A stretch of 64,000 nt of DNA from positions 558,001-622,000 of the forward strand of contig NZ_KQ758599.1 in the NCBI RefSeq assembly GCF_001457025.1, in the 5' to 3' direction. The notes beneath the pieces are model-generated. The model worked only from the letters and a program-made list of their open reading frames with translations. It made no database searches and was not told the origin of the DNA. Origin of the DNA: Pseudarthrobacter enclensis (GTDB lineage Bacteria; Actinomycetota; Actinomycetes; Actinomycetales; Micrococcaceae). Positions 10,972-18,982 of the stretch are shown piece after piece. The number at the start of each line of letters is the position of its first letter. The first letter of the stretch is position 1. The position numbers and the translations under genes are program-made.

Positions 10972-11586
10972 TCAGGGGGCTTCGAGGGTGCGGATGGCGT
11001 GGCTTGCCTGGGCAACGGCCAGGAGCTTGAGCATGAGCTGGGAATGCATATGCATTCCCACGGCGGCGGTCAGGATAATGTCATTGACGTCGTCGCCCGC
11101 CGCGGTCAGCTCCAGGTCCAGGCCGGCGATCGCATCGACCGCGCCGCTGTACCGGTCCAGGAGTTCGAGCGGCAGGTCGATGCCGACGTGCTGCATGGCT
11201 GCGACATGCCGGTCCAGGGCGTCACGGGCGTCGCTTCGCACATCGGGCCATCCGCGCATGCGTACGACGGCGTCTGCCGCAGCCGTGCGCTCCACCTCGC
11301 CTACGGCGGGTTCAAGCTTGAGGACCACGCGCTGGACCTGCGCCAGCAGCGCGAGGTGCGGCACGCCGTCGTCCGCCAATGTCACAATGCTGCGGATCTG
11401 GTCGAGATTCAGGCCAATAATCTGCCGGAGCGCGCGGATCAGCTCCAGGCGTTTGACGTGCTCCGTGGAGTAGCTGGCCCGCGTGGCGTGGACTGACTGT
11501 CCGGGAGGCAGCAGCCCCTCCCTCAGGTAGAACTTGATGCTGGCCGGGCTGGTGCCCGTCGCGTTGCTCAGTTCCTTGAGCTGCAT
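10972..11586 (-). CDS. MerR family transcriptional regulator
   Basis: A 204-residue regulator with an N-terminal winged helix (LKELSNATGTSPASIKFYLR, then EGLLPP), the typical MerR arrangement in which the wing follows the helix-turn-helix. A dimerisation helix (RLELIRALRQIIGLNLDQI) follows and then an alpha-helical C-terminal domain without an obvious Cys metal site, so the inducer is unknown. GGAGGAA lies 5 nt before the ATG. It is divergent from a DUF2306 membrane protein gene, and the 81-bp spacer contains a perfect palindrome, so it most likely controls that gene and itself. Confidence 0.85.
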   Translation of the reverse strand: MQLKELSNATGTSPASIKFYLREGLLPPGQSVHATRASYSTEHVKRLELIRALRQIIGLNLDQIRSIVTLADDGVPHLALLAQVQRVVLKLEPAVGEVERTAAADAVVRMRGWPDVRSDARDALDRHVAAMQHVGIDLPLELLDRYSGAVDAIAGLDLELTAAGDDVNDIILTAAVGMHMHSQLMLKLLAVAQASHAIRTLEAP

Positions 11587-11644
11587 GGCGTTCCTCCGAC
11601 CGGATAGCTGTCAGGGCGATGACTATCTTGATGTACATGAACTG

Positions 11645-11659
11645 GATAGTGGCACTATC
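11645..11659. promoter_or_regulatory. Candidate MerR operator overlapping a -10 box
   Basis: GATAGTG-G-CACTATC is a perfect 7-bp inverted repeat. Another ACTATC at 11622-11627 forms a wider inverted repeat with GATAGT at 11645-11650. The TATCTT at 11656-11661, 6 nt before the DUF2306 start codon, overlaps the palindrome, so a bound regulator would cover the -10 region. Confidence 0.55.
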
Positions 11660-11667
11660 TTAGAGCC

Positions 11668-12219
11668 ATGGAGCATTGGAATGTCTTGCTGGTCAGCCAC
11701 GTGGTGGCAGCCCTCTTCGTCCTGGCGATCGGGCCGGTCCAGATATTCCGACGGCGGAGGGACAGCATCCACCGCAGGATGGGCTATCTGTGGGTCGCGG
11801 CGATGTACTACGTGTGCCTCAGCAGCTTCTGGATCGTCTCCGAGGGCCACTTCACCTGGTTGCACGGGCTGTCGGCGTTCACGATCCTCACGGTAACCCT
11901 GGGACTGGTCAGCGCAGTCCGCCGGAACATTCCTGCGCACCGCGGCAACATGGTGGGGAGCTACCTGGGCATTGCCATCGCTTTCGGGTTTGCCGTCGGG
12001 GTCCCGGGGCGCAGTATCCCGAGGCTGCTCCTTGCCGATCCCGGGACGGCCTTGTTCGTGGTGCTCCTGGTGCTGCTCACTGTGGGGGCGGTATACCTGT
12101 CCCTTCTCCGCGGCGCAACACTCAAGGGCCCCATTCGAAGCGGCGCGCAAGGCCGCTCCGCCCTCCCGTTGCCCTATCAGATAGAGTCCCCAAAACCCCG
12201 GGTTGGCAACCCTAAGTGA
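11668..12219 (+). CDS. DUF2306 family membrane protein
   Basis: A 183-residue protein with about five predicted membrane helices: residues 5-25, 40-58, 70-84, 97-115 and 128-148. The RRDSIHRRMGYLWVAAMY stretch, with paired arginines and a histidine before a Gly-Tyr-Trp, fits DUF2306; no biochemical role is established. It probably starts as a leaderless transcript (TATCTT 6 nt upstream of ATG) under the divergent MerR regulator. The C-terminus is odd: the last about 17 residues (from LPYQIESPKP to the stop) are read from palindromic repeat copy 2, so the original stop was probably replaced when the repeat arrived. Confidence 0.8.
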   Translation: MEHWNVLLVSHVVAALFVLAIGPVQIFRRRRDSIHRRMGYLWVAAMYYVCLSSFWIVSEGHFTWLHGLSAFTILTVTLGLVSAVRRNIPAHRGNMVGSYLGIAIAFGFAVGVPGRSIPRLLLADPGTALFVVLLVLLTVGAVYLSLLRGATLKGPIRSGAQGRSALPLPYQIESPKPRVGNPK

Positions 12220-12228
12220 TAGGGCAAG
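12168..12228. repeat. Dispersed palindromic repeat, copy 2
   Basis: The ends TTGCCCTATCA and TGATAGGGCAA pair perfectly and the interior begins GATAGAGTCCCCAAAACC. The right inner arm is degenerate (GGGTTGGCAACCCTAA), so only the ends and a short inner stem form. It overlaps the last 52 nt of the DUF2306 gene and lies 7 bp from the stop of the convergent DUF559 gene. Confidence 0.8.
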
Positions 12229-12234
12229 TGCGGT

Positions 12235-13161
12235 TCAGTACTCGCGGAGGGCGGCGCGGACCCGGCGAACCGCCCATCGGAAATCCTGGGCCAGGTCGTC
12301 GGCGTTGAACTTGAAGTATCTCCAGCCGGCCGCCAGGAAATATTCGTCCCGGTAGTTGTCCCGGGACTGCTGCTCCCTCGTCAGGTGGTGGCCGCCGTCG
12401 TACTGGATGGCGATGCGCTGCTCTCGGTAACCCAAGTCCGCGGCAGGGGAGTACAGATCGCCGGGCACAACCCGGATTTGCAGTTCAGGATCCGGAAGGC
12501 CGGCTTCGGTGAGGGCCAGCCGCAGGAACGTTTCCGGTGCCGAATCCGCGCCTGCGCGGATCATGTCGACGGCGGTGCGGGCCTTGACGATGCCCTGCAT
12601 TTTTGGGTGCCGGCTAATCATCATCCGCAGTTCCTGCAAGGTGGCCCACGGTTCGCTGCGCTGCTCCAGTTCCGGCCGCGGCTGGCGCACCAGCTGGTCC
12701 CCGATGGCCACGAGGTCCTCGAGGGGCACCAGCCTGGCCAGATCCAGCCAGGTCCGCGCGGGAGTGGACAGCCGGATGCCCTGCCAGTCCATGATTTCGT
12801 CGTCGAAGGCCAGGACCGTGTGGCCGGTGACCCCAGCGCGGCGGACCTGCGGGAGGCTTTTCGGCTTGCTCAGGTGCAGTTCCCTGCAGTCCTGGAACCA
12901 TGAGGGCAGCCACAACCCCAGCAGCACCGCAGCCGTCAGGTGGGATATCCAGGCCCCCGGCGTCGCCGCAGACAAGGCACGCGCCAAGGCGGGAAGCTCG
13001 AATTCCCAACCCGACGGCAGATAGAGGAGCCGCCCTGCGGACGCCAGGTCCGACGAGCGCAGCCGCCCCTTGCTCAGGCTGGCCGCCCTCGCTTCGTGGA
13101 CCGTGAACGGAACTGATTCGAGATGGGCCGGCAACGGCTGGGCGGGGCGCATGGGCACCAT
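12235..13161 (-). CDS. DUF559 (Vsr-like nuclease fold) protein
   Basis: A 308-residue protein. The last about 110 residues resemble DUF559: an acidic residue in YSPAADLGYRE, then IAIQYDGGHHLTREQQSRDN and AAGWRYFKFNADDL. This gives the D...xxYDG...H pattern of very-short-patch-repair-like nucleases. The N-terminal about 180 residues resemble the AbiEi-like winged-helix/antitoxin region often fused to DUF559 (AARAASLSKGRLRSSDLASA; TPARTWLDLA). The function of such proteins is unknown. It is bracketed by palindromic repeats (copy 2 after its stop, copy 3 upstream of its start) and has a perfect DnaA-box sequence upstream. An alternative start is ATG 13152. Confidence 0.75.
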   Translation of the reverse strand: MVPMRPAQPLPAHLESVPFTVHEARAASLSKGRLRSSDLASAGRLLYLPSGWEFELPALARALSAATPGAWISHLTAAVLLGLWLPSWFQDCRELHLSKPKSLPQVRRAGVTGHTVLAFDDEIMDWQGIRLSTPARTWLDLARLVPLEDLVAIGDQLVRQPRPELEQRSEPWATLQELRMMISRHPKMQGIVKARTAVDMIRAGADSAPETFLRLALTEAGLPDPELQIRVVPGDLYSPAADLGYREQRIAIQYDGGHHLTREQQSRDNYRDEYFLAAGWRYFKFNADDLAQDFRWAVRRVRAALREY

Positions 13162-13191
13162 TCTTACCCGTCCGGAAACAGGCCGCAGAAG

Positions 13192-13200
13192 TTATCCACA
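13192..13200 (+). other. Isolated DnaA-box sequence
   Basis: TTATCCACA matches the consensus DnaA box exactly. It stands alone, between the DUF559 start and repeat copy 3, so it is not an origin. It may be chance. Confidence 0.4.
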
Positions 13201-13207
13201 CCCCTTC

Positions 13208-13268
13208 GTTGCCCTATCAGACAGGGTCCCCAAACAGGGGTTTTAGGGACTCGATCTGATAGGGCAAC
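13208..13268. repeat. Dispersed palindromic repeat, copy 3
   Basis: A 61-nt element with perfect 13-bp ends (GTTGCCCTATCAG and CTGATAGGGCAAC), followed by partly paired inner arms (GGTCCCCAAAC and GTTTTAGGGAC). It lies between the fhs stop and the DUF559 start, which are in the same orientation. Confidence 0.85.
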
Positions 13269-13281
13269 TAACGGGGGTGTG

Positions 13282-14958
13282 TCAGGTGAGGCCTACCGGA
13301 TTGCCGTCGGGGTCCACGTCCATGCGGAGGGCGGCCGGCGCGGCGGGGAGGCCCGGCATGGTCATCACGGCACCGGTCAGGGCCACGATGAAACCCGCGC
13401 CGGTCTTGGGCAGCAGGTCACGTACGTGGATAGTGAACCCCTTGGGGGCGCCCAGCCGGGAGGCATCGTCCGTGAAGGAATACTGGGTCTTGGCCATGCA
13501 CACAGGCAGCCCGCCCCACCCGTTGCGTTCGATGTCGGCCAGCCGCCTCAGCGCCGGGACGGAAAAGTCCACCCCGTCCGCGCCGTAGATTTCCTGGGCG
13601 ATGGTCCTGATCTTGTCCTCCACAGGGAGTTCCAGGGGGTACAGGTGCCGGAACCGGCCGGGCACATCCAGGGCCTGCAGCACCAAGGCCGCGAGGTCAT
13701 CCCCGCCGTCACCGCCGCCGCCCCGGCCCCAGACGTCCGCCACCGCGGCAGGCACGCCCTGGGCAGCGCACCATGCCAGCAGCCAGTCGAGCTCCTCCTC
13801 GGAGTCGGAGGCGAACCTGTTGATGGCCACCACGGGCGCCACACCGAACTTCTCCACGTTCCGGACGTGCCGGCGCAGGTTCTCCACGCCGGCCTCCAGG
13901 GCGGCGAGGTCGGGCCGGGTCAAGTCATCCTTGGCCATTCCGCCCTGCATCTTCAAGGCACGCACGGTGGCGACCACCACGACGGCGGACGGTGCCAGGC
14001 CGCCGACCCTCGCCTTGATGTCCATGAACTTTTCCGCCCCGAGGTCGGCCCCGAAGCCCGCCTCGGTCACAACGATGTCGGCCAGCCGCCGCGCCGTCTG
14101 GGTGGCGATCAGCGAATTGCAGCCGTGGGCGATATTGGCGAACGGGCCGCCGTGAACCAGGGCCGGCGTCCCCGCGATGGTTTGGACCAGGTTCGGCTTG
14201 ATGGCCTCCTTGAGCAACAACGCCAGCGCCCCCTGCACGCCCAGGTCCGCCACGGTCACCGGAACGCGGCTGTACGTGTACCCGAACGTGATTCGCCCCA
14301 GGCGCGCGCGGAGATCGGCCAGGTCCGTGGCAAGGCAGAACACGGCCATGATTTCGGACGCCACCGTGATGTCGAAGCCATCCTGGCGGGGCACACCCTG
14401 CGACGGTCCGCCCAGCCCGATCACCACCTCGCGCAGCGCCCGGTCGTTCATGTCCAGCACCCGCTTGAACGTCATCCGGCGCGGGTCGATGTTCAGGGCG
14501 TTGCCCTGGTAGATGTGATTGTCCACCAGCGCCATCAGGGCGTTGTTCGCCGACGTGATGGCGTGGAAGTCCCCGGTGAAGTGCAGGTTGATTTCGTCCA
14601 TCGGCAGCACCTGGGAGTAGCCGCCGCCCGTGGCCCCGCCCTTCATGCCCAGGACCGGTCCCAGGGAAGGCTCGCGCAAGGCAATCATCACGTTGCGCCC
14701 GGCCCTCGCCAAGGAATCCGCCAGCCCCACGGTGGTGGTCGATTTCCCTTCCCCGGCGGGGGTGGGCGACATAGCGGAAACGAGCACCACCCGGCCGTGC
14801 GGGGCCGGAGCGTCGAGGCGGCCGGGGTCGATCTTGGCTTTGTAGCGGCCGTAGAATTCCAGCGCCCCGGGGTTGACCCCGGCGGCGGCAGCGATCTCCT
14901 CAATGGGCCGGATGCGTGCCGCCCGGGCTATTTCAAGGTCGCTGGGAACGCCTGTCAT
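13282..14958 (-). CDS. fhs: Formate-tetrahydrofolate ligase
   Basis: Fhs makes 10-formyl-THF from formate, THF and ATP, feeding purine and one-carbon metabolism in the cytoplasm. The 558-residue protein is full length. It has the ATP-binding loop [18 protein letters not shown] and the family signatures [20 protein letters not shown] and [16 protein letters not shown]. The C-terminus carries [15 protein letters not shown] likely leaderless start (TAACCT 6 nt before ATG) lies inside the 3' end of mshA, only 4 nt downstream of its stop, so fhs can be read both with mshA and from its own promoter. Confidence 0.96.
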   Translation of the reverse strand: MTGVPSDLEIARAARIRPIEEIAAAAGVNPGALEFYGRYKAKIDPGRLDAPAPHGRVVLVSAMSPTPAGEGKSTTTVGLADSLARAGRNVMIALREPSLGPVLGMKGGATGGGYSQVLPMDEINLHFTGDFHAITSANNALMALVDNHIYQGNALNIDPRRMTFKRVLDMNDRALREVVIGLGGPSQGVPRQDGFDITVASEIMAVFCLATDLADLRARLGRITFGYTYSRVPVTVADLGVQGALALLLKEAIKPNLVQTIAGTPALVHGGPFANIAHGCNSLIATQTARRLADIVVTEAGFGADLGAEKFMDIKARVGGLAPSAVVVVATVRALKMQGGMAKDDLTRPDLAALEAGVENLRRHVRNVEKFGVAPVVAINRFASDSEEELDWLLAWCAAQGVPAAVADVWGRGGGGDGGDDLAALVLQALDVPGRFRHLYPLELPVEDKIRTIAQEIYGADGVDFSVPALRRLADIERNGWGGLPVCMAKTQYSFTDDASRLGAPKGFTIHVRDLLPKTGAGFIVALTGAVMTMPGLPAAPAALRMDVDPDGNPVGLT

Positions 14959-14962
14959 GGCG

Positions 14963-16225
14963 TCAGGTTACAGGAACAGCGGGCACCAGGTGGCCAAGGT
15001 GGTGGTCGACGGCGGCGTGGTAGCTTTCCAGCGTGATCGCGGCCGTGCGGGCCCAGCCGTTGTTCTGCGCCCGGATGGCGGCCGCCCGTCCCATGTCCTC
15101 GCGCGTGGCGGGATCGTCGTAGAGGGATTCCAGGGCACCGGCCCAGTCTGCCGCGTGGTGGCCGTCCACGAGCAGGCCGGTCCTGCCGTGGAAGATGGCG
15201 CGGGACAGCCCGCCCACCCGGGTTGCCACCACGGGCGTCCCGCAGGCCTGCGCCTCCAGGGCCACCAGCCCGAAGGATTCGCTGAAGGAGGGCATCACCA
15301 CGACGTCGGCCGCCCGGAACCATGCCGCCAGCTCCGGTGCCTTGACCGGCGGAAGCTGCGTGACGACGTCGTCCATCTCCGCCTCAGCCACGAGCCTGCG
15401 GAGGTTGAACTCCTTGTTGCCGCTCAGCTCGCCCAAAATGGTGACCCGCAGGTCGATGTCCGGGCGCCGCCGGCGCAGCAGCGCGGCGGCCTTGACGAGC
15501 ACCTGTGGGCCCTTGAGCCGCTGGATGCGCCCGGCAAACAGGAGGTGGAAGGTGCCGTCGGCGATGCCACGGTCCGTCCGGGACCGGTGCCGGAAAGCGG
15601 GGGTGAACGTGGCCAGGTCCACGCCCGGGGGCGCGATGTCGATGCGGTCGTACGTGGCGCCATAATGGGAGACCAGTTCGGCGGCCTCGGAACTGGTGTT
15701 GGCGATCAGCCGCGCGGCACCGTCCACGATCCTGTGCTCGCCCACCTCGCGCCGCCGCGGCTCGGGCTGCTCACCGGATTCCAGCAGCAGGTTCTTGACC
15801 TTGGCCATGGTGTGCATGGTGTGGACCAGCGGGACGCCCCACAGTTCGGACAGCTCCAGCCCGGCGATCCCGGATACCCAGTAATGCGAATGGATCACGT
15901 CGTAGCGGCCGTGCGGTTGCCTGCGCCGGATCTGTTCGATTTCGGCCACCATGCTGTGCAGCAGTCCCGGCAGCTCTTCCTTGGGGATCTTTTTCGGCGG
16001 CCCGGCCAGGACGTTGTGGACGCAGACGCCCGGATCGGGGTGTTCGACGGCGGGCTGCCCGGCCGAGGTGGCACGGGTGAAGATTTCCACTTCCACGCCG
16101 GCCTCAGCCAGCGCGGAGGCGAGTTCGCGGATGTAGACGTTCATGCCGCCGGCGTCGCCGGATCCCGGCTGCTCCATGGGAGAGGTGTGGAGGGAGAGCA
16201 GCGCCACCCTGCGGATCAGTGCCAC
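14963..16225 (-). CDS. mshA: D-inositol-3-phosphate glycosyltransferase
   Basis: MshA joins UDP-GlcNAc to 1L-myo-inositol 1-phosphate, the first committed step of mycothiol synthesis. This GT-B fold (GT4) protein of 420 residues begins with [19 protein letters not shown] and [12 protein letters not shown], a strong MshA signature. [11 protein letters not shown] and [12 protein letters not shown] line the acceptor site. The C-terminal donor domain has [16 protein letters not shown] and [19 protein letters not shown], with the catalytic E-x7-E pattern. The GTG start has a strong GGAAGGAGG ribosome site. The nearby ino1 supplies its acceptor. Other GT4 functions are possible, but the N-terminus argues for MshA. 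Confidence 0.92.
   Translation of the reverse strand: MALIRRVALLSLHTSPMEQPGSGDAGGMNVYIRELASALAEAGVEVEIFTRATSAGQPAVEHPDPGVCVHNVLAGPPKKIPKEELPGLLHSMVAEIEQIRRRQPHGRYDVIHSHYWVSGIAGLELSELWGVPLVHTMHTMAKVKNLLLESGEQPEPRRREVGEHRIVDGAARLIANTSSEAAELVSHYGATYDRIDIAPPGVDLATFTPAFRHRSRTDRGIADGTFHLLFAGRIQRLKGPQVLVKAAALLRRRRPDIDLRVTILGELSGNKEFNLRRLVAEAEMDDVVTQLPPVKAPELAAWFRAADVVVMPSFSESFGLVALEAQACGTPVVATRVGGLSRAIFHGRTGLLVDGHHAADWAGALESLYDDPATREDMGRAAAIRAQNNGWARTAAITLESYHAAVDHHLGHLVPAVPVT
14965..14970 (-). promoter_or_regulatory. -10 box of fhs inside mshA
   Basis: TAACCT on the minus strand, 6 nt before the fhs ATG and within the last codons of mshA. Confidence 0.5.
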
Positions 16226-16246
16226 GGGTCCTCCTTCCGGCCACCG

Positions 16247-16264
16247 GCGTCAATAGCGTCAATA
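16247..16264 (-). repeat. Tandem 9-mer upstream of mshA
   Basis: TATTGACGC is repeated twice without a gap on the minus strand, about 20 nt before the mshA GTG. It may be an operator or part of the promoter; there is too little evidence to say which. Confidence 0.4.
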
Positions 16265-16320
16265 AAAGGTACTGGTCCTCCGGGTACCCCACCGGTGCGC
16301 ATCCGGTAAAACACTACTCC

Positions 16321-17757
16321 TTAGCGGCCCCCGTCAGCAGTTATGTCCTGGGCGCCCCACATCAGCCGCAGTTGCGGAAATGCTTCCTCGTACCCGGCCA
16401 GGAGCCTGGCTGCCACCTCATCGGACCCCACCAGCGGATGCCCGGCGAAAGCGGCAAGGGCGGCGGCGCGGTCCCCGGTGGTGGCGGCCCTCACGGTGAG
16501 CCGCTCCACCTCCTTGACCTGCCGCAGGAGGCGGAGCTGCGGCTCCGGCGGGCGCTGCTGGGGGATCGGCCGGGCGCCGTCCGCCGTCACGGTGCACGGA
16601 AGTTCGACGACGGCGTCCGCGGGCAGTCCCGGGACCGCGGCTTCGGGCGTGGCCGGCTGGGCCATGGCTGGCCCGGCAGGTCTGCCGGGAGCAGGTGCCC
16701 GGGTGTTCCGCGTATTGAGGATCAGCTCCGTGGCGCCCATGCCGGCGAGGGCGCGCATTGCAGCCAGGGCCACGCGCTCGTAACCGCCGCCGGCAAGGTC
16801 CTCCCCATCCCGCTGCGCCCCTTCAGGCCGGGCCTCGGCCAGGTAGCCCTCCTCCCGGGACCGGCGGGCGGCGTCCCAGAGCCGGAACGCGTCCCCGCCG
16901 GCGGCGGCCAGCCGCGGATACAGCTCCTGCTGGCTGCCATGGATGTCCTCCCCGCGTGTCTGCGGCATGGTGCTCATGGACCGCCGGGCGTCGTCGCTGC
17001 GGTAGAAGTAATAGAGGTATTCGTTGGGCAGCATGCCCAGGTGTGCCAGGAAGGCCGGTGGAAACAGCCGGCCTTCCTCAAAGGACTGCAGGGCCGCGGG
17101 GTCGGCGAGCAGGCCCGGCAACAGGTCGCGTCCGCCGGACTCCAGCCGGTACAGCCAGCCCAGGTGGTTCAGCCCGAAGTAGCCCACGCCGTCGAGCGTT
17201 CCTTCCGGCAGGCCGGCTCCGGCGGCCCGCGCTGCACGCTGCACCAGGGCACCTGCCGAGTCGCAGATGCCCACCACCCTGCTGCCCAGCACCGGCACCA
17301 GGGCCTCGGTGACCATGCCGGCCGGGTTGGTGAAGTTGATCAGCCGGGCGGACGGGCAGAGCCGGTCCATCAGCCTGGCCAGGTGCACCATGTGCGGGAT
17401 GGTCCGCAGCGCATAGGAGATGCCGCCCGCTCCCGTGGTTTCCTGTCCCAGCAGCCCCAGGCGCTGTGCCACTTTTTCGTCGGCCACCCGCCCTGCCGTG
17501 CCGCCCGGCCGGATGGCGGCGAACACCATGTCGGTGCCCGGCAACGCGCCGGCAAGGTCGGTGGTGGCGTGGACGGGAAGCGGCCGCCCGGCCCCGGCGG
17601 GCATGCTGCGGAGCACGGCGGTGACGGCCGCGAGGCGGGAGGGGTCGACATCGTGCAGTACCAGGTCCGACACGAGCCCGGCGAAGCGGCCGGACACCAG
17701 TGCCCGGTAGATCAGCGGCACCCGGAAACCCCCGCCACCCACAATCAGAAGCCGCAT
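16321..17757 (-). CDS. GH4 family 6-phospho-beta-glucosidase-like
   Basis: GH4 enzymes cleave glycosides, usually phosphorylated ones, by an NAD- and Mn-dependent oxidation mechanism. The N-terminus has a Rossmann loop (LLIVGGGGFRVPLIYRAL). ETTGAGGISYALRTIPH, LINFTNPAGMVTEAL, VGICDSAG and YFGLNHLGWLYRL match the family, including the metal-binding Cys and His positions. The 478 residues are somewhat longer than average, with a Pro/Ala-rich loop near residues 340-380. The substrate is not determinable. Its promoter (TAGACT 7 nt before ATG, leaderless type) is divergent from a PfkB sugar kinase, suggesting shared carbohydrate use. Confidence 0.85.
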   Translation of the reverse strand: MRLLIVGGGGFRVPLIYRALVSGRFAGLVSDLVLHDVDPSRLAAVTAVLRSMPAGAGRPLPVHATTDLAGALPGTDMVFAAIRPGGTAGRVADEKVAQRLGLLGQETTGAGGISYALRTIPHMVHLARLMDRLCPSARLINFTNPAGMVTEALVPVLGSRVVGICDSAGALVQRAARAAGAGLPEGTLDGVGYFGLNHLGWLYRLESGGRDLLPGLLADPAALQSFEEGRLFPPAFLAHLGMLPNEYLYYFYRSDDARRSMSTMPQTRGEDIHGSQQELYPRLAAAGGDAFRLWDAARRSREEGYLAEARPEGAQRDGEDLAGGGYERVALAAMRALAGMGATELILNTRNTRAPAPGRPAGPAMAQPATPEAAVPGLPADAVVELPCTVTADGARPIPQQRPPEPQLRLLRQVKEVERLTVRAATTGDRAAALAAFAGHPLVGSDEVAARLLAGYEEAFPQLRLMWGAQDITADGGR

Positions 17758-17764
17758 AGCCAGC

Positions 17765-17770
17765 AGTCTA
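17765..17770 (-). promoter_or_regulatory. -10 box of the GH4 gene, leaderless type
   Basis: TAGACT on the minus strand, 7 nt before the ATG; no ribosome site is visible. Confidence 0.5.
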
Positions 17771-17814
17771 GGCCCGTGCCCGCCGCACCACTACCGGATG
17801 GCGGTGGCAGGGCG

Positions 17815-17820
17815 TATTGT
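17815..17820 (+). promoter_or_regulatory. -10 box of the PfkB kinase gene, leaderless type
   Basis: TATTGT lies 7 nt before ATG 17828. This decides the start codon over the in-frame ATG at 17798, which would lie upstream of the box. Confidence 0.5.
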
Positions 17821-17827
17821 GCCGGAC

Positions 17828-18919
17828 ATGGACGCGAACCCAGCACGCCCATTCGACCCCCTGGCGTCGGTCAGAGAACATTCGGTGCCGGGGTTCGATC
17901 TGCTGCTGGCCGGAACGGTCTTCCAGGACATCATCTTCACCGGCCTGCCCCACGGGCCGGAGCCGGGAACCGAAATCTGGAGCGACGGCATGGGAAGCTG
18001 CCCCGGCGGGGTGGCAAACCAGGCCATCGCGGCGGCCCGGCTGGGGCTTCGGACCGGGCTGGCGGCGGCCTTCGGCGATGACGGCTACGGGGACTTCAAC
18101 TGGAAGATCCTCTCCGGCCAGGAACGGGTGGACCTGAGCCTGTCCCGGCGGATACCCGGCTGGCACTCACCGGTGACCGTCTCCCTGTGCGTCGAAAAGG
18201 ACCGGTCCATGGTCACCCACGGGCATGCCGCCCCCGTCACGTCCTCGGAGCTCATCGGAACACCGCCGCCCGCGCTCGCCGGAATCGCGGACGTGGGCCT
18301 GGAAGTCGAGTCCTGGGCGCAGTCCGCGCACCGGGAGGGCGTGAAGCTCTTTGGCGACGTCGGCTGGGACCCCACCGGGGAGTGGGCTCCGGTCAGGCTG
18401 GAAAACCTGCAGTACTTCCACGCGTTCCTTCCCAACCAGCGTGAAGCGATGGCACTGACGGGCAAGGACAATGCCTGGTCCGCGCTGTACGCACTGGCGG
18501 ACCGGGTCCCGGTGGCGGTGGTGACGCTGGGACCGCAGGGCGCACTGGCGGTGGACTCTGAAACGGGGGAGGAGGAGTGGGTGCCGTCCCTGCCGGTCAA
18601 GGCTTTGGACCCCACCGGCGCCGGGGACTGCTTTGACGCCGCGTTCATCGTGGGCAGCCTTGCCGGCTGGCCGCTGGGCAACAGGCTGCGTTTCGCCAAC
18701 CTGTGCGCCTCCCTGGCCGTCCAGGAGGTGGGCGGTTCGTTGGCGGCCCCCGGCTGGGGAGACATCGCCGACTGGTGGAAACGGGCGAACGCCCGGCCGG
18801 AACGCCAGATGAGCCAATGGCTGCGCCGGTTCGGCTTCCTCGCCGACATCATCCAGGACGTTCCCCAAGAGGCCCCGCGCCGGGCGTCGGCAACCATCGC
18901 GCACCTGTCCGACGCCTAG
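17828..18919 (+). CDS. PfkB family carbohydrate kinase
   Basis: A ribokinase-fold kinase that phosphorylates a sugar or nucleoside; the substrate is unknown. The 363-residue protein has the first PfkB signature region (SCPGGVANQAIAAARLG), with the di-glycine substrate lid. The second, ALDPTGAGDCFDAAFIVGSL, contains the anion hole and catalytic Asp. VAVVTLGPQGALAV matches the ATP-binding strand. About 45 extra C-terminal residues follow the usual end of the fold (from DWWKRANARPE). It is divergent from the GH4 glycosidase, so it may act on a sugar released by it. Confidence 0.85.
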   Translation: MDANPARPFDPLASVREHSVPGFDLLLAGTVFQDIIFTGLPHGPEPGTEIWSDGMGSCPGGVANQAIAAARLGLRTGLAAAFGDDGYGDFNWKILSGQERVDLSLSRRIPGWHSPVTVSLCVEKDRSMVTHGHAAPVTSSELIGTPPPALAGIADVGLEVESWAQSAHREGVKLFGDVGWDPTGEWAPVRLENLQYFHAFLPNQREAMALTGKDNAWSALYALADRVPVAVVTLGPQGALAVDSETGEEEWVPSLPVKALDPTGAGDCFDAAFIVGSLAGWPLGNRLRFANLCASLAVQEVGGSLAAPGWGDIADWWKRANARPERQMSQWLRRFGFLADIIQDVPQEAPRRASATIAHLSDA

Positions 18920-18969
18920 CCGCGGGCACGGCCTGTACCGTCCGATTATTCGGCCGGAAGCACCCCCAC

Positions 18970-18975
18970 TAGAAT
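18970..18975 (+). promoter_or_regulatory. -10 box of the alr operon, leaderless type
   Basis: TAGAAT lies 7 nt before the alr GTG. No Shine-Dalgarno sequence is seen. Confidence 0.55.
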
Positions 18976-18982
18976 CAGTAGG

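Noticed and set aside
12235..13161. Complete type IV toxin-antitoxin pair (AbiEi/AbiEii)
   Set aside because: Only an AbiEi-like N-terminal part fused to DUF559 is present; there is no nucleotidyltransferase toxin gene next to it.
13192..13200. Origin of replication suggested by a DnaA box
   Set aside because: Only one box, with no dnaA, dnaN or AT-rich unwinding region nearby. The second lone box at 59900-59908 is also isolated.
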